Of a stretch of DNA of 64,000 nt, positions 52,567 through 61,517 are shown one piece after another (the stretch's first letter is position 1; every line of letters begins with the position of its first letter). The position numbers and the translations under genes were made by a program. The notes below the pieces were generated by a model that saw only the letters and a program-made list of their open reading frames with translations, did no database searches and was not told the origin of the DNA. Source of the DNA: Paludisphaera mucosa (lineage in GTDB: Bacteria > Planctomycetota > Planctomycetia > Isosphaerales > Isosphaeraceae); the NCBI RefSeq assembly GCF_029589435.1, contig NZ_JARRAG010000002.1:3472001-3536000 (forward strand), written 5' to 3'.

Positions 52567-55410
52567 TCAATCGACGAAGAGGAATTCATTCGTGAGCATG
52601 AGCACCTGGGCGAGCTGCGCCAGGGGCGGCGCCGTGGGCTCGTTCGCGGCGGCGGGACGGCCCACGAAGGCCAGGGCCAACGCCGCCTCGCGCTCGTCCG
52701 GCCCGCGTCCCAGCACCCGCTCGTAGACCGACCGCACGGCCGCGGCCTGGTCGGCCGTCGCCACTTCGGCGGCCAGGCGGCGGGCCTGGTCCTGCACGAA
52801 CGGGCTGTTCATCAGGAACAACGCCTGCTGGGGCACCGTCGTGACGAACCGTCGCGGGTTGGTGGCGTCGGGGATGGCGAAGTCGAACGCCCGGTAGACC
52901 CCGTCCATGTTCTGGCGGTCGATGAACCCGTACACCGTGCGGCGGGGCGGGTTCGATGAGCCGTCGAAGGCGACCGACGGCCCCCCCCGCGCCGGGTCGA
53001 GCGAGCCGCAGACGGCCAGGATCGAGTCGCGGAGGGCCTCGAAGTCCAGCCGCTGGCGGTTGAACCGCCAGACCAGCCGATTGCGGGCGTCCTTGACCAG
53101 GCAGTCGGGCCGCAGGACGCTCGACTGCTGATAGACGCTCGACAGCATGATCCGGCGATGCAGGCCCTTGATCGACCAGCCGTCGGCGACGAAGCCGGCC
53201 GCCAGGTCGTCGAGCAGGTCGGGATGCGAGGGCGGGTCGGCCCGGACGCCGAAGTCGCTGGGGCTGTCGACCAGCCCTTCGCCCAGGTGCCAGCGCCAGA
53301 CGCGATTGACGATCACCCGGGCCGCCAGCGGGGCCGCCCGGCCGACGATCGCCTGGGCCAGCTCCAGCCGGCCGCTCCCCTTCGCGAACGGCTGACGCTC
53401 GGGGCCGCTCAGGACCTTGAGGAACTGACGCGGGACCGGCTTCCCCGGACGGCCGGGATTGCCGCGGACGAAGACGTGGGGGTCCGTCGGCTGGGGGGCG
53501 TCGTTCATGACCATCGCCCGGCGGATCCGCCCGGCCGACGCCTTGTCGACCTCGGCGATCTTGTTCTCGAGCTTCTGAAGCTCGGCGCGCTGGGCCCGGT
53601 CGATCAGCCCGCGGTCCTCGCCGGGTCCCGGGATCAGCGGCCCGCCGGGGGCGTGCAACGCCTGCCGGAGCGACTCCCACTCGGGCTCGGCCAAAGGCTG
53701 CCCCTTCTTGTCTCCCGCCGCGCGGAGGCGCTCTTCCACCCCGGCGAGCAGGGCCGCATAGCCGGCGGCGACCTGCTCCATCGAGGTCGGCTTCGCCTCG
53801 CGGAGGGCCGCCAGGACGAGGGGATGGACCGAACCCGGCTTCGCCTGGTTCCGTTCGTCGAGCTTCGCGAACGTCTCGGGGGCCTGGGCCGTAAACTCGT
53901 CCTTGGGCAGGGCCTGGAAGAGCTTCCAGGGGGCGAGCACGGGGTCGGCGTCGGCGGCGGGGACGTCGACGCGGGCCTTCCACAGCCGGGCGGCCAGCCG
54001 CAGCCGGAGCGAGGCCAGGCCGTCGCGCTTGGCGCGGTCGTCCGCCCCCGTGGCTCGGGGGTCGAAGCCGACGTCGTACGCGGCCTTCAGGTAGAGCGAG
54101 CCGCGGGCCTGGAGGTCGTCGACGACCTCCGCCCGGCGGGCGGCCTTGTAGTCGTCGCGGGCCTTGCGGGCCTCGGCGAGCTGCTTCTCCAGGTCCTGGA
54201 CGTCGGCCGACTCGGCCGCCGAGCCGCCGTCGAGCCGGGGCAGCTCGGCGGGCTCGATCGAGCTGGCGAAGACGCCGTACAGCGAGTAGTAGTCCTCGGT
54301 CGGGATCGGGTCGAACTTGTGGTCGTGGCAGCGGGCGCAGGCGACCGTCAGGCCGAGCAGGCCGCGGCCCACCAGGTCGATCCGGTCGTCGATGATCTCG
54401 TTCTTGTCCTGCAGGAACCGCCGGCCGACCGTCAGGAAGCCCATCGCCGCCAGCCGCTTGGTATCGCCATCGGCCGGGAGCTGGTCGGCGGCAAGCTGCT
54501 CGACGACGAAGCGGTCGAAGGGGACGTCGGCGTTGAAGGCGTCGATCACGTAGTCGCGATAGGTGAACGCGTACGGGTACTTGCGCTCCTCCTGGAAGAC
54601 GTACCCCTTCGTGTCGGCGTAGCGGGCGACGTCCAACCAGTGTCTCCCCCAGCGCTCGCCGTAGAGCGGCGAGGCCAGCAGTCGGTCGACGACCTTCGCG
54701 AAGGCGTCGGGCGACGGGTCGGCTTCGAAGACCCGGATCTCGTCCAGCGTCGGCGGGACGCCCAGCAGGTCGAGCGAGGCGCGGCGGAGGAGCGTCCGGC
54801 GGTCGACGGCCGGGGACGGGGTCATCCCCTCCTGCTCAAGCCTCGCGAGAATCCGGGCGTCGAGCGACGACCGGACCCAGGCGCGATCGTGGACGTCGGG
54901 AGCGGGCGCGGGCTTCAGCGGCTGGAAGGCCCAGTGGTCGCGGGCGGGATCGGCGGCCGAGGCCGACGGGCCGGCCGCGGCGTCGCCCCAGGGCGCGCCC
55001 ATCTCGACCCAGCGTGTGAGGGCCTGGATCGCCGGTTCCGAAAGCTTGCCGGCGGGGGGCATTTTCAGCCCCTCGTCGCCGGCGTGCGCCAGGGCCTGGA
55101 CCATGGGCGACTCGGCGGGCTTGCCGGGGACGACCGCCGGGCCCAGCGAGCCCCCCTTGAGGATCGCTTCGCGGCTGTCGACGCGGAAGTCGGCCTTCTG
55201 CTTCTCCGGCCCGTGACACTTCTGGCAGGACTCGACCAGGACCGGCCGGATCGACGTCTCGAAGAAGGCCACCGCGTCGGCCGTGGGCTTCGCGCCCGCC
55301 GCCGGTTCCTCGCCGTTCGCGACCAGGGGGCTGATCAGCATCGCCAGGGCGGCGACGGTCGTTCGAGAGGGGCGTCGGAGCCGATCGCGCGAGGCGTCAT
55401 GCATGGTCAT
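52567..55410 (-). CDS. PSD1 and DUF1549/DUF1553 cytochrome c protein
   Basis: A 947-residue exported protein. A signal peptide (about residues 15-35) is followed by a planctomycete cytochrome c domain with one heme site CQKCH near residue 63, then DUF1549 (about 160-370, with WARHWLDVARYADTKG-like GRHWLDVARYADTKGY and CARCHDHKFDPI). DUF1553 is at about 660-920, with VNRVWRWHLGEGLVDSPSDFG. These proteins are encoded with DUF1501 partners, as here, and are thought to act at the cell surface, possibly in breakdown of polymers with electron transfer; the reaction is unknown. ATGs at 55410 and 55404 are both possible. Confidence 0.92.
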   Translation of the reverse strand: MTMHDASRDRLRRPSRTTVAALAMLISPLVANGEEPAAGAKPTADAVAFFETSIRPVLVESCQKCHGPEKQKADFRVDSREAILKGGSLGPAVVPGKPAESPMVQALAHAGDEGLKMPPAGKLSEPAIQALTRWVEMGAPWGDAAAGPSASAADPARDHWAFQPLKPAPAPDVHDRAWVRSSLDARILARLEQEGMTPSPAVDRRTLLRRASLDLLGVPPTLDEIRVFEADPSPDAFAKVVDRLLASPLYGERWGRHWLDVARYADTKGYVFQEERKYPYAFTYRDYVIDAFNADVPFDRFVVEQLAADQLPADGDTKRLAAMGFLTVGRRFLQDKNEIIDDRIDLVGRGLLGLTVACARCHDHKFDPIPTEDYYSLYGVFASSIEPAELPRLDGGSAAESADVQDLEKQLAEARKARDDYKAARRAEVVDDLQARGSLYLKAAYDVGFDPRATGADDRAKRDGLASLRLRLAARLWKARVDVPAADADPVLAPWKLFQALPKDEFTAQAPETFAKLDERNQAKPGSVHPLVLAALREAKPTSMEQVAAGYAALLAGVEERLRAAGDKKGQPLAEPEWESLRQALHAPGGPLIPGPGEDRGLIDRAQRAELQKLENKIAEVDKASAGRIRRAMVMNDAPQPTDPHVFVRGNPGRPGKPVPRQFLKVLSGPERQPFAKGSGRLELAQAIVGRAAPLAARVIVNRVWRWHLGEGLVDSPSDFGVRADPPSHPDLLDDLAAGFVADGWSIKGLHRRIMLSSVYQQSSVLRPDCLVKDARNRLVWRFNRQRLDFEALRDSILAVCGSLDPARGGPSVAFDGSSNPPRRTVYGFIDRQNMDGVYRAFDFAIPDATNPRRFVTTVPQQALFLMNSPFVQDQARRLAAEVATADQAAAVRSVYERVLGRGPDEREAALALAFVGRPAAANEPTAPPLAQLAQVLMLTNEFLFVD

Positions 55411-55604
55411 GAGTCGATCCGCTTTTTCGGCTGGAGGCTGGGGGGATGTCCAGTCGACCGGTCGTCGACGGCGGGGCGGTTCCGCGGGCGGCAAGGCGGG
55501 GCGAGCGGTGGGCCGTCGGCGCGCAGGGATCGGATCACCCTTGGGGCCGCGTCGCCTGTATCATGGACGCGCGAGCCCCCGAAATCAACCCCCAATATTC
55601 AAGG

Positions 55605-55632
55605 TTGCCTTTATCCGACGCCCCGTGATAAT
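55605..55632 (+). promoter_or_regulatory. Promoter of the tetR-efflux operon
   Basis: TTGCCT (55605-55610) and GATAAT (55627-55632) are spaced by 16 bases and match sigma-70-type hexamers at four and five of six positions. Transcription would start around 55639-55640, inside the palindromic operator. The ATG of the TetR gene is 43 bases after the -10 box. Confidence 0.6.
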
Positions 55633-55636
55633 TCAT

Positions 55637-55654
55637 GGACTGACCGGTCAGTCC
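55637..55654. promoter_or_regulatory. Perfect 18-bp palindromic operator
   Basis: GGACTGACCGGTCAGTCC is a perfect palindrome five bases after the -10 box and 20 bases before the TetR start codon. Its size, symmetry and place over the likely transcription start fit the binding site of the TetR repressor encoded next to it, giving autoregulation of the efflux operon. No second copy was noted in the window. Confidence 0.75.
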
Positions 55655-55674
55655 CCATTAAGGTTGTTTCACTG

Positions 55675-56409
55675 ATGAGCGCGGCCTACGAAGACAAGCT
55701 GAAGCCCCGACGTCGCGAGAAGGACGTCGAGACCCGCCGCGAGGAGATCCTCGACACGGCGACGGAACTCTTTGCGGAGCATGGGTTTTCGGACGCCATG
55801 ACGCAGGAGTTGGCGAACCGGCTGGGGATCGGCAAGGGGACGATCTACCGCTGTTTTCCGAGCAAGCGCGACCTGTTCTTGGCTGCCGCGGACCGGGTTA
55901 TGCAAATGATGTCGGCCCAGGTCGAGGCGTATATCGCTGGAGTAGAAGACGGGCTCCAACGCATCGCCCGGGCGATCCTGGCCTTCCTGACCTTCTTCGC
56001 CGAGCACCCGGAGTACGTGGAGCTGCTGATCCAGGAGCGGGCGCAGTTCAAGGACCGGACCCGGCCCACGTACATCGAGCACCGCCAGGCCCACGGCATG
56101 AAGTGGCGTCAGGTCTACGCGGGGCTGACGATCGACGGCAGATTCCGCGAGATCTCCCCCCAGCAGATCAGCGACGTGATCGGCAACCTGATCTACGGCA
56201 CGATGTTCAGCAATTACTTCGCCGGCCAGGCGAAGCCCGTCGCGGAGCAGGCCCGCGACATCCTCGACGTCGTCTTCCGGGGGATCCTCACGGACGCCGA
56301 GCGGGCCCGGCTGGCGGACGTCGACCTGCTCGACGGGGCCCCCCCCCTGCCCCGGGTCGCGAAGTCCACCGGGGTGCGGGCGGCGGACGGCGGGCGGGCG
56401 AAGTCTTAA
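55675..56409 (+). CDS. TetR-family repressor of the efflux operon
   Basis: A 244-residue regulator. The N-terminal TetR DNA-binding domain (about residues 20-66) is standard: RREEILDTATELFAEHGF, MTQELANRLGIGKGTIYRCFPSKRDLF. The C-terminal ligand-binding domain is helical (to about 215), with an Ala/Lys-rich tail. It lies first in an operon with a lipoprotein adaptor and two RND pumps, and 20 bases after a perfect palindrome that is the likely operator. It would repress the pumps until an effector, such as a drug or lipid-like compound, binds. Confidence 0.9.
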   Translation: MSAAYEDKLKPRRREKDVETRREEILDTATELFAEHGFSDAMTQELANRLGIGKGTIYRCFPSKRDLFLAAADRVMQMMSAQVEAYIAGVEDGLQRIARAILAFLTFFAEHPEYVELLIQERAQFKDRTRPTYIEHRQAHGMKWRQVYAGLTIDGRFREISPQQISDVIGNLIYGTMFSNYFAGQAKPVAEQARDILDVVFRGILTDAERARLADVDLLDGAPPLPRVAKSTGVRAADGGRAKS

Positions 56410-56435
56410 TTCTCAAGGTGAGGAGCGCAGGGTTT

Positions 56436-57767
56436 ATGAATCGTCGCGTCTCGTTCGGGCTGGCGATGCTGGCGTGCGGTTGCGTCGCGGGATGCGGGAG
56501 CGCATCGTCGTCGACCTCGCCCGCCGCTCGGCCGCCGGACCTCGTGCTTTTCGACAAGCCGATCACCCGCGAGGTGCTGGACTTCGAGACCTTCCCCGGC
56601 CGGACCGAGGCGGTGATGTCGGTCGAGATCCGGGCGCGGGTCTCGGGCTACCTGAACCAGGTCTACTTCCAGGACGGCCAGCACGTCGAGAAGGACGGCG
56701 TCCTCTTCCAGATCGACGCCCGGCCCTTCCAGTCGGCCGTCGACCGGACCCAGGCGGCGCTCGAGCAGGCCGAGGCGCACGCCAAGCGGTGCAGCAACGA
56801 GTACCAGCGGGCGAAGGTCCTCTACGACCGCGGCCTCTCGATCAGCCGGGAGGAGTACGACCGCTACGCCTTCGACCACGCCGAGTCCGTCGCGGCGATC
56901 GGCACGGCCAAGGCCGCCCACGACCTGGCGCTGCTCGACCTGGAGTTCACGCGCGTCACCTCGCCCATCGGCGGCCGGCTCGGCCGCCGCCTGGTCGACC
57001 CGGGCAACCTCGTGCAGGCCGACACGACGGCCCTGACCTCGGTCGTCAGCCAGGACCCGATCTACGTCTACTTCGACGTCCACGAGGCGGCCATGCTGCG
57101 GATCCGCCGCCTGCTCGACGAGGGCAAGGTCAAGGCCGACGGCGACAAGCAGGTCCCCGTCGAGATCGGGCTGTCGGACGAGAAGGAGTACCGCCACAAG
57201 GGCCTCGTCGACTTCACCGACAACCGCGTCGACCTGAACACCGGCACCCTCCGCTTCCGCGCCCGGCTCGACAACCCGACCGGCCTGTTCACGCCGGGCC
57301 TGTTCGTCCGCGTCAAGCTGCCGATCGGCGAGCCCCACAAGGCCCTGATGATCCGCGAGGAGGCGCTGACGTCCGACCAGGGGCAGAAGAAGGTCTACGT
57401 CCTGCGCCGGGCGATGAAGGACGGCAAGCCGGCCTTCTTCGAGGACAAGACGGGCAAGCCGCTGGCCAACCGCGACGGCTCGCCGATCCCCAAGTTCAAC
57501 CACACGCTCGTCGGCCTGGGCCAGATCGGCGTCCTGGTCGACGGCTTCCGCGAGGTCTCCGAGGGCCTCCAGCCCGACGACATGGTGGTGGTCAGCGGCC
57601 TGCAAAAGCTCCGCAAGGACTCGCCCGTCGCCGCCCGCGCCTTCGAGTCCGAGGCCGACGCGACGGCCGCCAAGCCCGCGCCGACCGGCCCCACCGCGCC
57701 GGTCAAGGCTCCCGACGCATCTTCGCCGGCCGGGTCTCCCGCGGCCGCCGCGCCCAAGGCGCACTGA
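56436..57767 (+). CDS. RND efflux adaptor lipoprotein, AcrA/MexA-like
   Basis: A 443-residue periplasmic adaptor. The signal peptide ends in a lipobox (CVAGC, lipidated Cys near residue 20). The barrel-sandwich (VEIRARVSGYLNQVYFQDGQHVEKDGVLFQID), a short helical hairpin, LEFTRVTSPIGGRLGRRLVDPGNLV and the beta-barrel are all present in order. Compared with AcrA it has an insertion near residues 320-350 (ending IPKFNHTLV) and an Ala/Pro-rich C-terminus. It starts 26 bases after tetR and links the two downstream pumps to an outer-membrane channel that is not in the window. Confidence 0.9.
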   Translation: MNRRVSFGLAMLACGCVAGCGSASSSTSPAARPPDLVLFDKPITREVLDFETFPGRTEAVMSVEIRARVSGYLNQVYFQDGQHVEKDGVLFQIDARPFQSAVDRTQAALEQAEAHAKRCSNEYQRAKVLYDRGLSISREEYDRYAFDHAESVAAIGTAKAAHDLALLDLEFTRVTSPIGGRLGRRLVDPGNLVQADTTALTSVVSQDPIYVYFDVHEAAMLRIRRLLDEGKVKADGDKQVPVEIGLSDEKEYRHKGLVDFTDNRVDLNTGTLRFRARLDNPTGLFTPGLFVRVKLPIGEPHKALMIREEALTSDQGQKKVYVLRRAMKDGKPAFFEDKTGKPLANRDGSPIPKFNHTLVGLGQIGVLVDGFREVSEGLQPDDMVVVSGLQKLRKDSPVAARAFESEADATAAKPAPTGPTAPVKAPDASSPAGSPAAAAPKAH

Positions 57768-57829
57768 CGGCCCGCGACGTCAGCCCCGAGCTTCCTCCGC
57801 CCCGACGCCCCAGGTGAGACGCCCCAGCC

Positions 57830-60800
57830 GTGTTCACGCGCTTCTTCATCGACAGGCCGATCTTCGCCTCGGTGATCTCGATCGTGATCACGCTGGCCGG
57901 CGGGCTCTCGCTCTACAGCCTGCCGGTCGCGATGTTCCCGCAGATCGCCCCCCCCACGGTGATGGTGACCTGCCAGTACCCGGGGGCCAACGCGCAGGTC
58001 GTCGCCGACACCGTCGCCTCGCCGATCGAGCAGAAGGTCAACGGCGTCGACGAGATGATGTACATGTCGTCGCAGTCGACCAACGACGGCAACTACACGC
58101 TGACCGTGACCTTCAAGCAGGGGATCAACCTCGACCTGGCCCAGGTCCTGGTGCAGAACCGGGTGGCCCTGGCGCTGCCGATGCTGCCGGACGTCATCAA
58201 GGCGACCGGCGTGACGACCCGCAAGCGCTCGCCCGACATCCTGCTGTCGATCGGCATCTATTCGCCCGACGGCCGCTACGACCAGCTCTACCTGAGCAAC
58301 TACGCCCTGATGAAAGTCCGCGAGGAGCTGGCGCGGGTCCCGGGGATCAGCGACGTCGGCGTGCTCGGCACACGCAATTACAGCATGCGGATCTGGCTCG
58401 ACCCCGACAAGCTCGCCACCCGCAAGCTCAACGCCGGCGACGTCGTCGCCGCGCTCCGCGAGCAGAACGTGCAGGTGGCCGCCGGCTCGGTCGGCCAGAC
58501 CCCCTCGGCCAACGGCCAGCGCACCCAGTTCACGATCGACACCCTGGGCCGGCTCAACGAGGTGGACCAGTTCAAGGATGTGATCGTCAAGCGGGGCGCC
58601 GAGGGCCGGCTCGTCCGGATCCGCGACCTGGGCGAGATCGAGATGGGGGCCCGCAGCCTCGACATCGACAGCGAGATCAACGGCATGCCCGTGGCCAACA
58701 TGGCCATCTTCATGCTCCCCGACGCCAACGCGCTCGAGACGGCCGACATCGTCCGCGCCAAGATCGACGAGCTGAGGAAGGACTTCCCCGAAGGCCTCGA
58801 CTACATGATCCGCTACGACACGACGCCCTTCATCCGGGAGTCGATCCAGGAGGTCTTCAAGACCCTGCTGGACTCGGTCGTGCTGGTGGCGCTCGTCGTC
58901 CTCCTGTTCCTGCAGAACTGGCGGTCGGCCCTGATCCCGCTGGTGGCGGTGCCGGTCGGGATCGTCGGGACCTTCGCGGTCATGCTGGGCATGGGGTTCA
59001 GCCTGAACAACCTGACGCTGTTCGGGCTGGTGCTGGCGATCGGCATCGTGGTCGACGACGCCATCGTCGTCGTCGAGGCCGTCGAGCACCACATCGAGCA
59101 CGGCATGGCGCCCCGGGCGGCGACCATCCAGGCGATGTCCGAGGTCTCCGCGCCCGTGATCGCCGTCGGCCTGGTGCTGACGGCGGTGTTCGTCCCCTGC
59201 GCGTTCATCTCGGGGATCACCGGCCAGTTCTTCCGACAATTCGCCCTCACGATCGCGTCGTCGACGATCCTGTCGACGATCAACTCGCTGACCCTGAGCC
59301 CGGCGCTGGCCGCCCTGCTCCTCAAGCCCCGCAAGAAGGGCGAGTACCAGGCCCTGCCCCGGCCTGTGCTCGCCGGGATGGGCGCGTGGTTCGGCTACAC
59401 GACGCTGGGCCCGCGGCTGCTCCCCTATCTGGAACGGGCCGGAAGCGAGGCGGTCAGCCGTGCGGCGGTCCTCGACTCGGCGCGGGACGTCCTCGACCGC
59501 ATGGGGGCGACGCCCGGCCAGACGGCCGGCGTGCTGGGGATGGTGGCGGGGGGCCTCCTGCTCTGGGGCCTGTCCGGCATCGTGAACCGCATCCTGAGCG
59601 GGTTCTTCACTCTGTTCAACCGCGGCTTCCTCGCCTCGGCGAGCCTGTACTCGCGGCTGGTGGGGAGCCTGCTGCGGGTCTTCATGCTGGTCTTCGCGGT
59701 GTACGCCGGGCTGCTCTTCCTGACGTACGACACCTTCATCAAGACGCCGCGCGGCTTCGTCCCGGCGCAGGACATGGGGTACATGCTGGCGAACATCCAG
59801 CTCCCCGACTCGGCCTCGCTGGAGCGGACCCGCGCGACGCTTCGGAAGATGGCGGACATCGTCCGCAAAGCGCCGGGCGTGGCGTCGACGGTCGCGATCT
59901 CGGGCCAGTCGCTGCTGCTGAGCGCCTTCGGCTCGAACTTCGGGACGATGTTCATCACCCTCAACCCCTTCGACGAGCGGCGGGCCGACGACCTCTATTA
60001 CGAGGTCATCATGAACAAGCTCCGCGGCCAGCTCGCGTCGACCGTCCCCGAGGCCAACGTCTCGATCTTCGGCCCGCCGCCGATCCGCGGCGCCGGCCGC
60101 GCGGGGGGCTGGATGCTGATGGTCGAGGACCGCGGCGACCTGGGCCCCGTGCAGCTCCAGCGCGAGGTCGAGCGCCTGGTCGCCGCCGCCAACGTCAGCC
60201 CGATCAACCCCGGCATCGACGTGAAGGGCGATCGGATCCCGATGGAGTCGGCCAAGCCCGAGGCGGCCAAGCCGGAGGAGCCCCCGAAGCCGGGCTCGGC
60301 GGCCTGGTTCGGCAACCTGTTCGCCGGAGCCGCCGAACGCCGAACGCCGGCCGTCGACGGCCTCACGGCCGTCTTCCGCGCCAACGTCCCGCAGATCTTC
60401 CTCGACGTCGACCGCGACGCCTGCATGGTCAAGGGCCTCTCGCTCCGCGACGTCTTCCAGACGCTGCAGGCGTACCTCGGGTCGCTCTACGTCAACGACT
60501 TCAACCTGTTCGGGCGGACCTGGCAGGTGGTGGTCCAGGCGATGCCCCGCTATCGCGACCAGAAGGACGACATCAGCCGGCTCCAGGTGCGCAACAACGC
60601 CGGCACGATGGTCCCTCTCGGGGCCGTGGCCCAGGTCAAGGAGATGAACGGGCCCTTGATCCTCACCCGCTACAACATGTACCCCGCGGCCTCGATCAAC
60701 GGCTCGGCGGTCCCGGGGGTCAGCTCGGGGACCGCGATCCAGGCGATGGAGAACCTCGCCGCCCGCGAGCTGCCCCAGGCGATGAGCTTCGAGTGGACCG

Positions 60801-61510
60801 AGCTGGCCTTCCTGGAGCAGCAGGCGGGCAACACGGCGCTGTACGTCTTCGGCTTCTCGATCGCCATGGTCTTCCTCGTCCTGGCGGCGCAGTTCGAGAG
60901 CTGGTCGATGCCGCTGGCGGTCATCCTCTCGGTCCCGTTGTGCATGCTCAGCGCCGTCGTCGGCGTCCGCAACAGCGCACTGCTGGGGGTGCACAACGCC
61001 GGGACGGACATCAACATCTTCACCCAGGTCGGGCTGGTCGTGCTCGTCGGCCTGGCGAGCAAGAACTCGATCCTGATCGTCCAGTTCGCCAAGCTCATCC
61101 ACACCCAGGGCCGCTCGGTCCGCGAAGCGACGCTGGAGGCCTGCCGGCTGCGGCTGCGGCCGATCATCATGACGTCGATGGCCTTCATCCTCGGCGTGCT
61201 CCCCCTGCTCTACGCCCACGGGGCCGGCGCCGAGATGCGGAAGTCGCTGGGCGTGGCCGTGTTCAGCGGCATGCTCGGCGTCACCATCTTCGGCGTCGTG
61301 CTGACGCCCGTCTTCTTCTACGTGATCGACAGGGCGAGCGAGTCGCGGTTCTTCGCCTCGCCGTGGGTCCGCTTCATCACGGGCGGGACGCTCGACGTCC
61401 TGACGCTCCGAATCGTCTGGCGGCCCGCATTGACGCTCGCGAAGCGCGGCGCCGCCACCGTCCGCCACGCACGCAAGACCCGGAAGCCCGTTCCCCCCGA
61501 CGAGACGTGA
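57830..61510 (+). CDS. HAE1-type RND efflux pump, first of two
   Basis: A 1,226-residue inner-membrane drug-type RND transporter starting with GTG. Its N-terminus FTRFFIDRPIFASVISIVIT is typical, and the TM4 relay Asp-Asp in IVVDDAIVVVEA is intact. It is longer than AcrB (1,049). Part of the excess is an insert of about 100 residues after the sixth helix (about residues 500-600) that carries two further hydrophobic segments, and another is a charged Lys/Glu/Pro insert near 800-825. It would extrude amphiphilic compounds with the adaptor upstream. The next pump starts seven bases after its stop and shares a 114-bp identical tract. Confidence 0.9.
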   Translation: MFTRFFIDRPIFASVISIVITLAGGLSLYSLPVAMFPQIAPPTVMVTCQYPGANAQVVADTVASPIEQKVNGVDEMMYMSSQSTNDGNYTLTVTFKQGINLDLAQVLVQNRVALALPMLPDVIKATGVTTRKRSPDILLSIGIYSPDGRYDQLYLSNYALMKVREELARVPGISDVGVLGTRNYSMRIWLDPDKLATRKLNAGDVVAALREQNVQVAAGSVGQTPSANGQRTQFTIDTLGRLNEVDQFKDVIVKRGAEGRLVRIRDLGEIEMGARSLDIDSEINGMPVANMAIFMLPDANALETADIVRAKIDELRKDFPEGLDYMIRYDTTPFIRESIQEVFKTLLDSVVLVALVVLLFLQNWRSALIPLVAVPVGIVGTFAVMLGMGFSLNNLTLFGLVLAIGIVVDDAIVVVEAVEHHIEHGMAPRAATIQAMSEVSAPVIAVGLVLTAVFVPCAFISGITGQFFRQFALTIASSTILSTINSLTLSPALAALLLKPRKKGEYQALPRPVLAGMGAWFGYTTLGPRLLPYLERAGSEAVSRAAVLDSARDVLDRMGATPGQTAGVLGMVAGGLLLWGLSGIVNRILSGFFTLFNRGFLASASLYSRLVGSLLRVFMLVFAVYAGLLFLTYDTFIKTPRGFVPAQDMGYMLANIQLPDSASLERTRATLRKMADIVRKAPGVASTVAISGQSLLLSAFGSNFGTMFITLNPFDERRADDLYYEVIMNKLRGQLASTVPEANVSIFGPPPIRGAGRAGGWMLMVEDRGDLGPVQLQREVERLVAAANVSPINPGIDVKGDRIPMESAKPEAAKPEEPPKPGSAAWFGNLFAGAAERRTPAVDGLTAVFRANVPQIFLDVDRDACMVKGLSLRDVFQTLQAYLGSLYVNDFNLFGRTWQVVVQAMPRYRDQKDDISRLQVRNNAGTMVPLGAVAQVKEMNGPLILTRYNMYPAASINGSAVPGVSSGTAIQAMENLAARELPQAMSFEWTELAFLEQQAGNTALYVFGFSIAMVFLVLAAQFESWSMPLAVILSVPLCMLSAVVGVRNSALLGVHNAGTDINIFTQVGLVVLVGLASKNSILIVQFAKLIHTQGRSVREATLEACRLRLRPIIMTSMAFILGVLPLLYAHGAGAEMRKSLGVAVFSGMLGVTIFGVVLTPVFFYVIDRASESRFFASPWVRFITGGTLDVLTLRIVWRPALTLAKRGAATVRHARKTRKPVPPDET
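58990..59103 (+). repeat. 114-bp tract, first copy (pump 1)
   Basis: This tract is identical, base for base including wobble positions, to 62678-62791 in the next pump gene. It encodes the TM4 relay region. Flanking sequence is clearly less similar, which points to gene conversion or strong recent exchange. Confidence 0.9.
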
Positions 61511-61517
61511 GGTCGCC

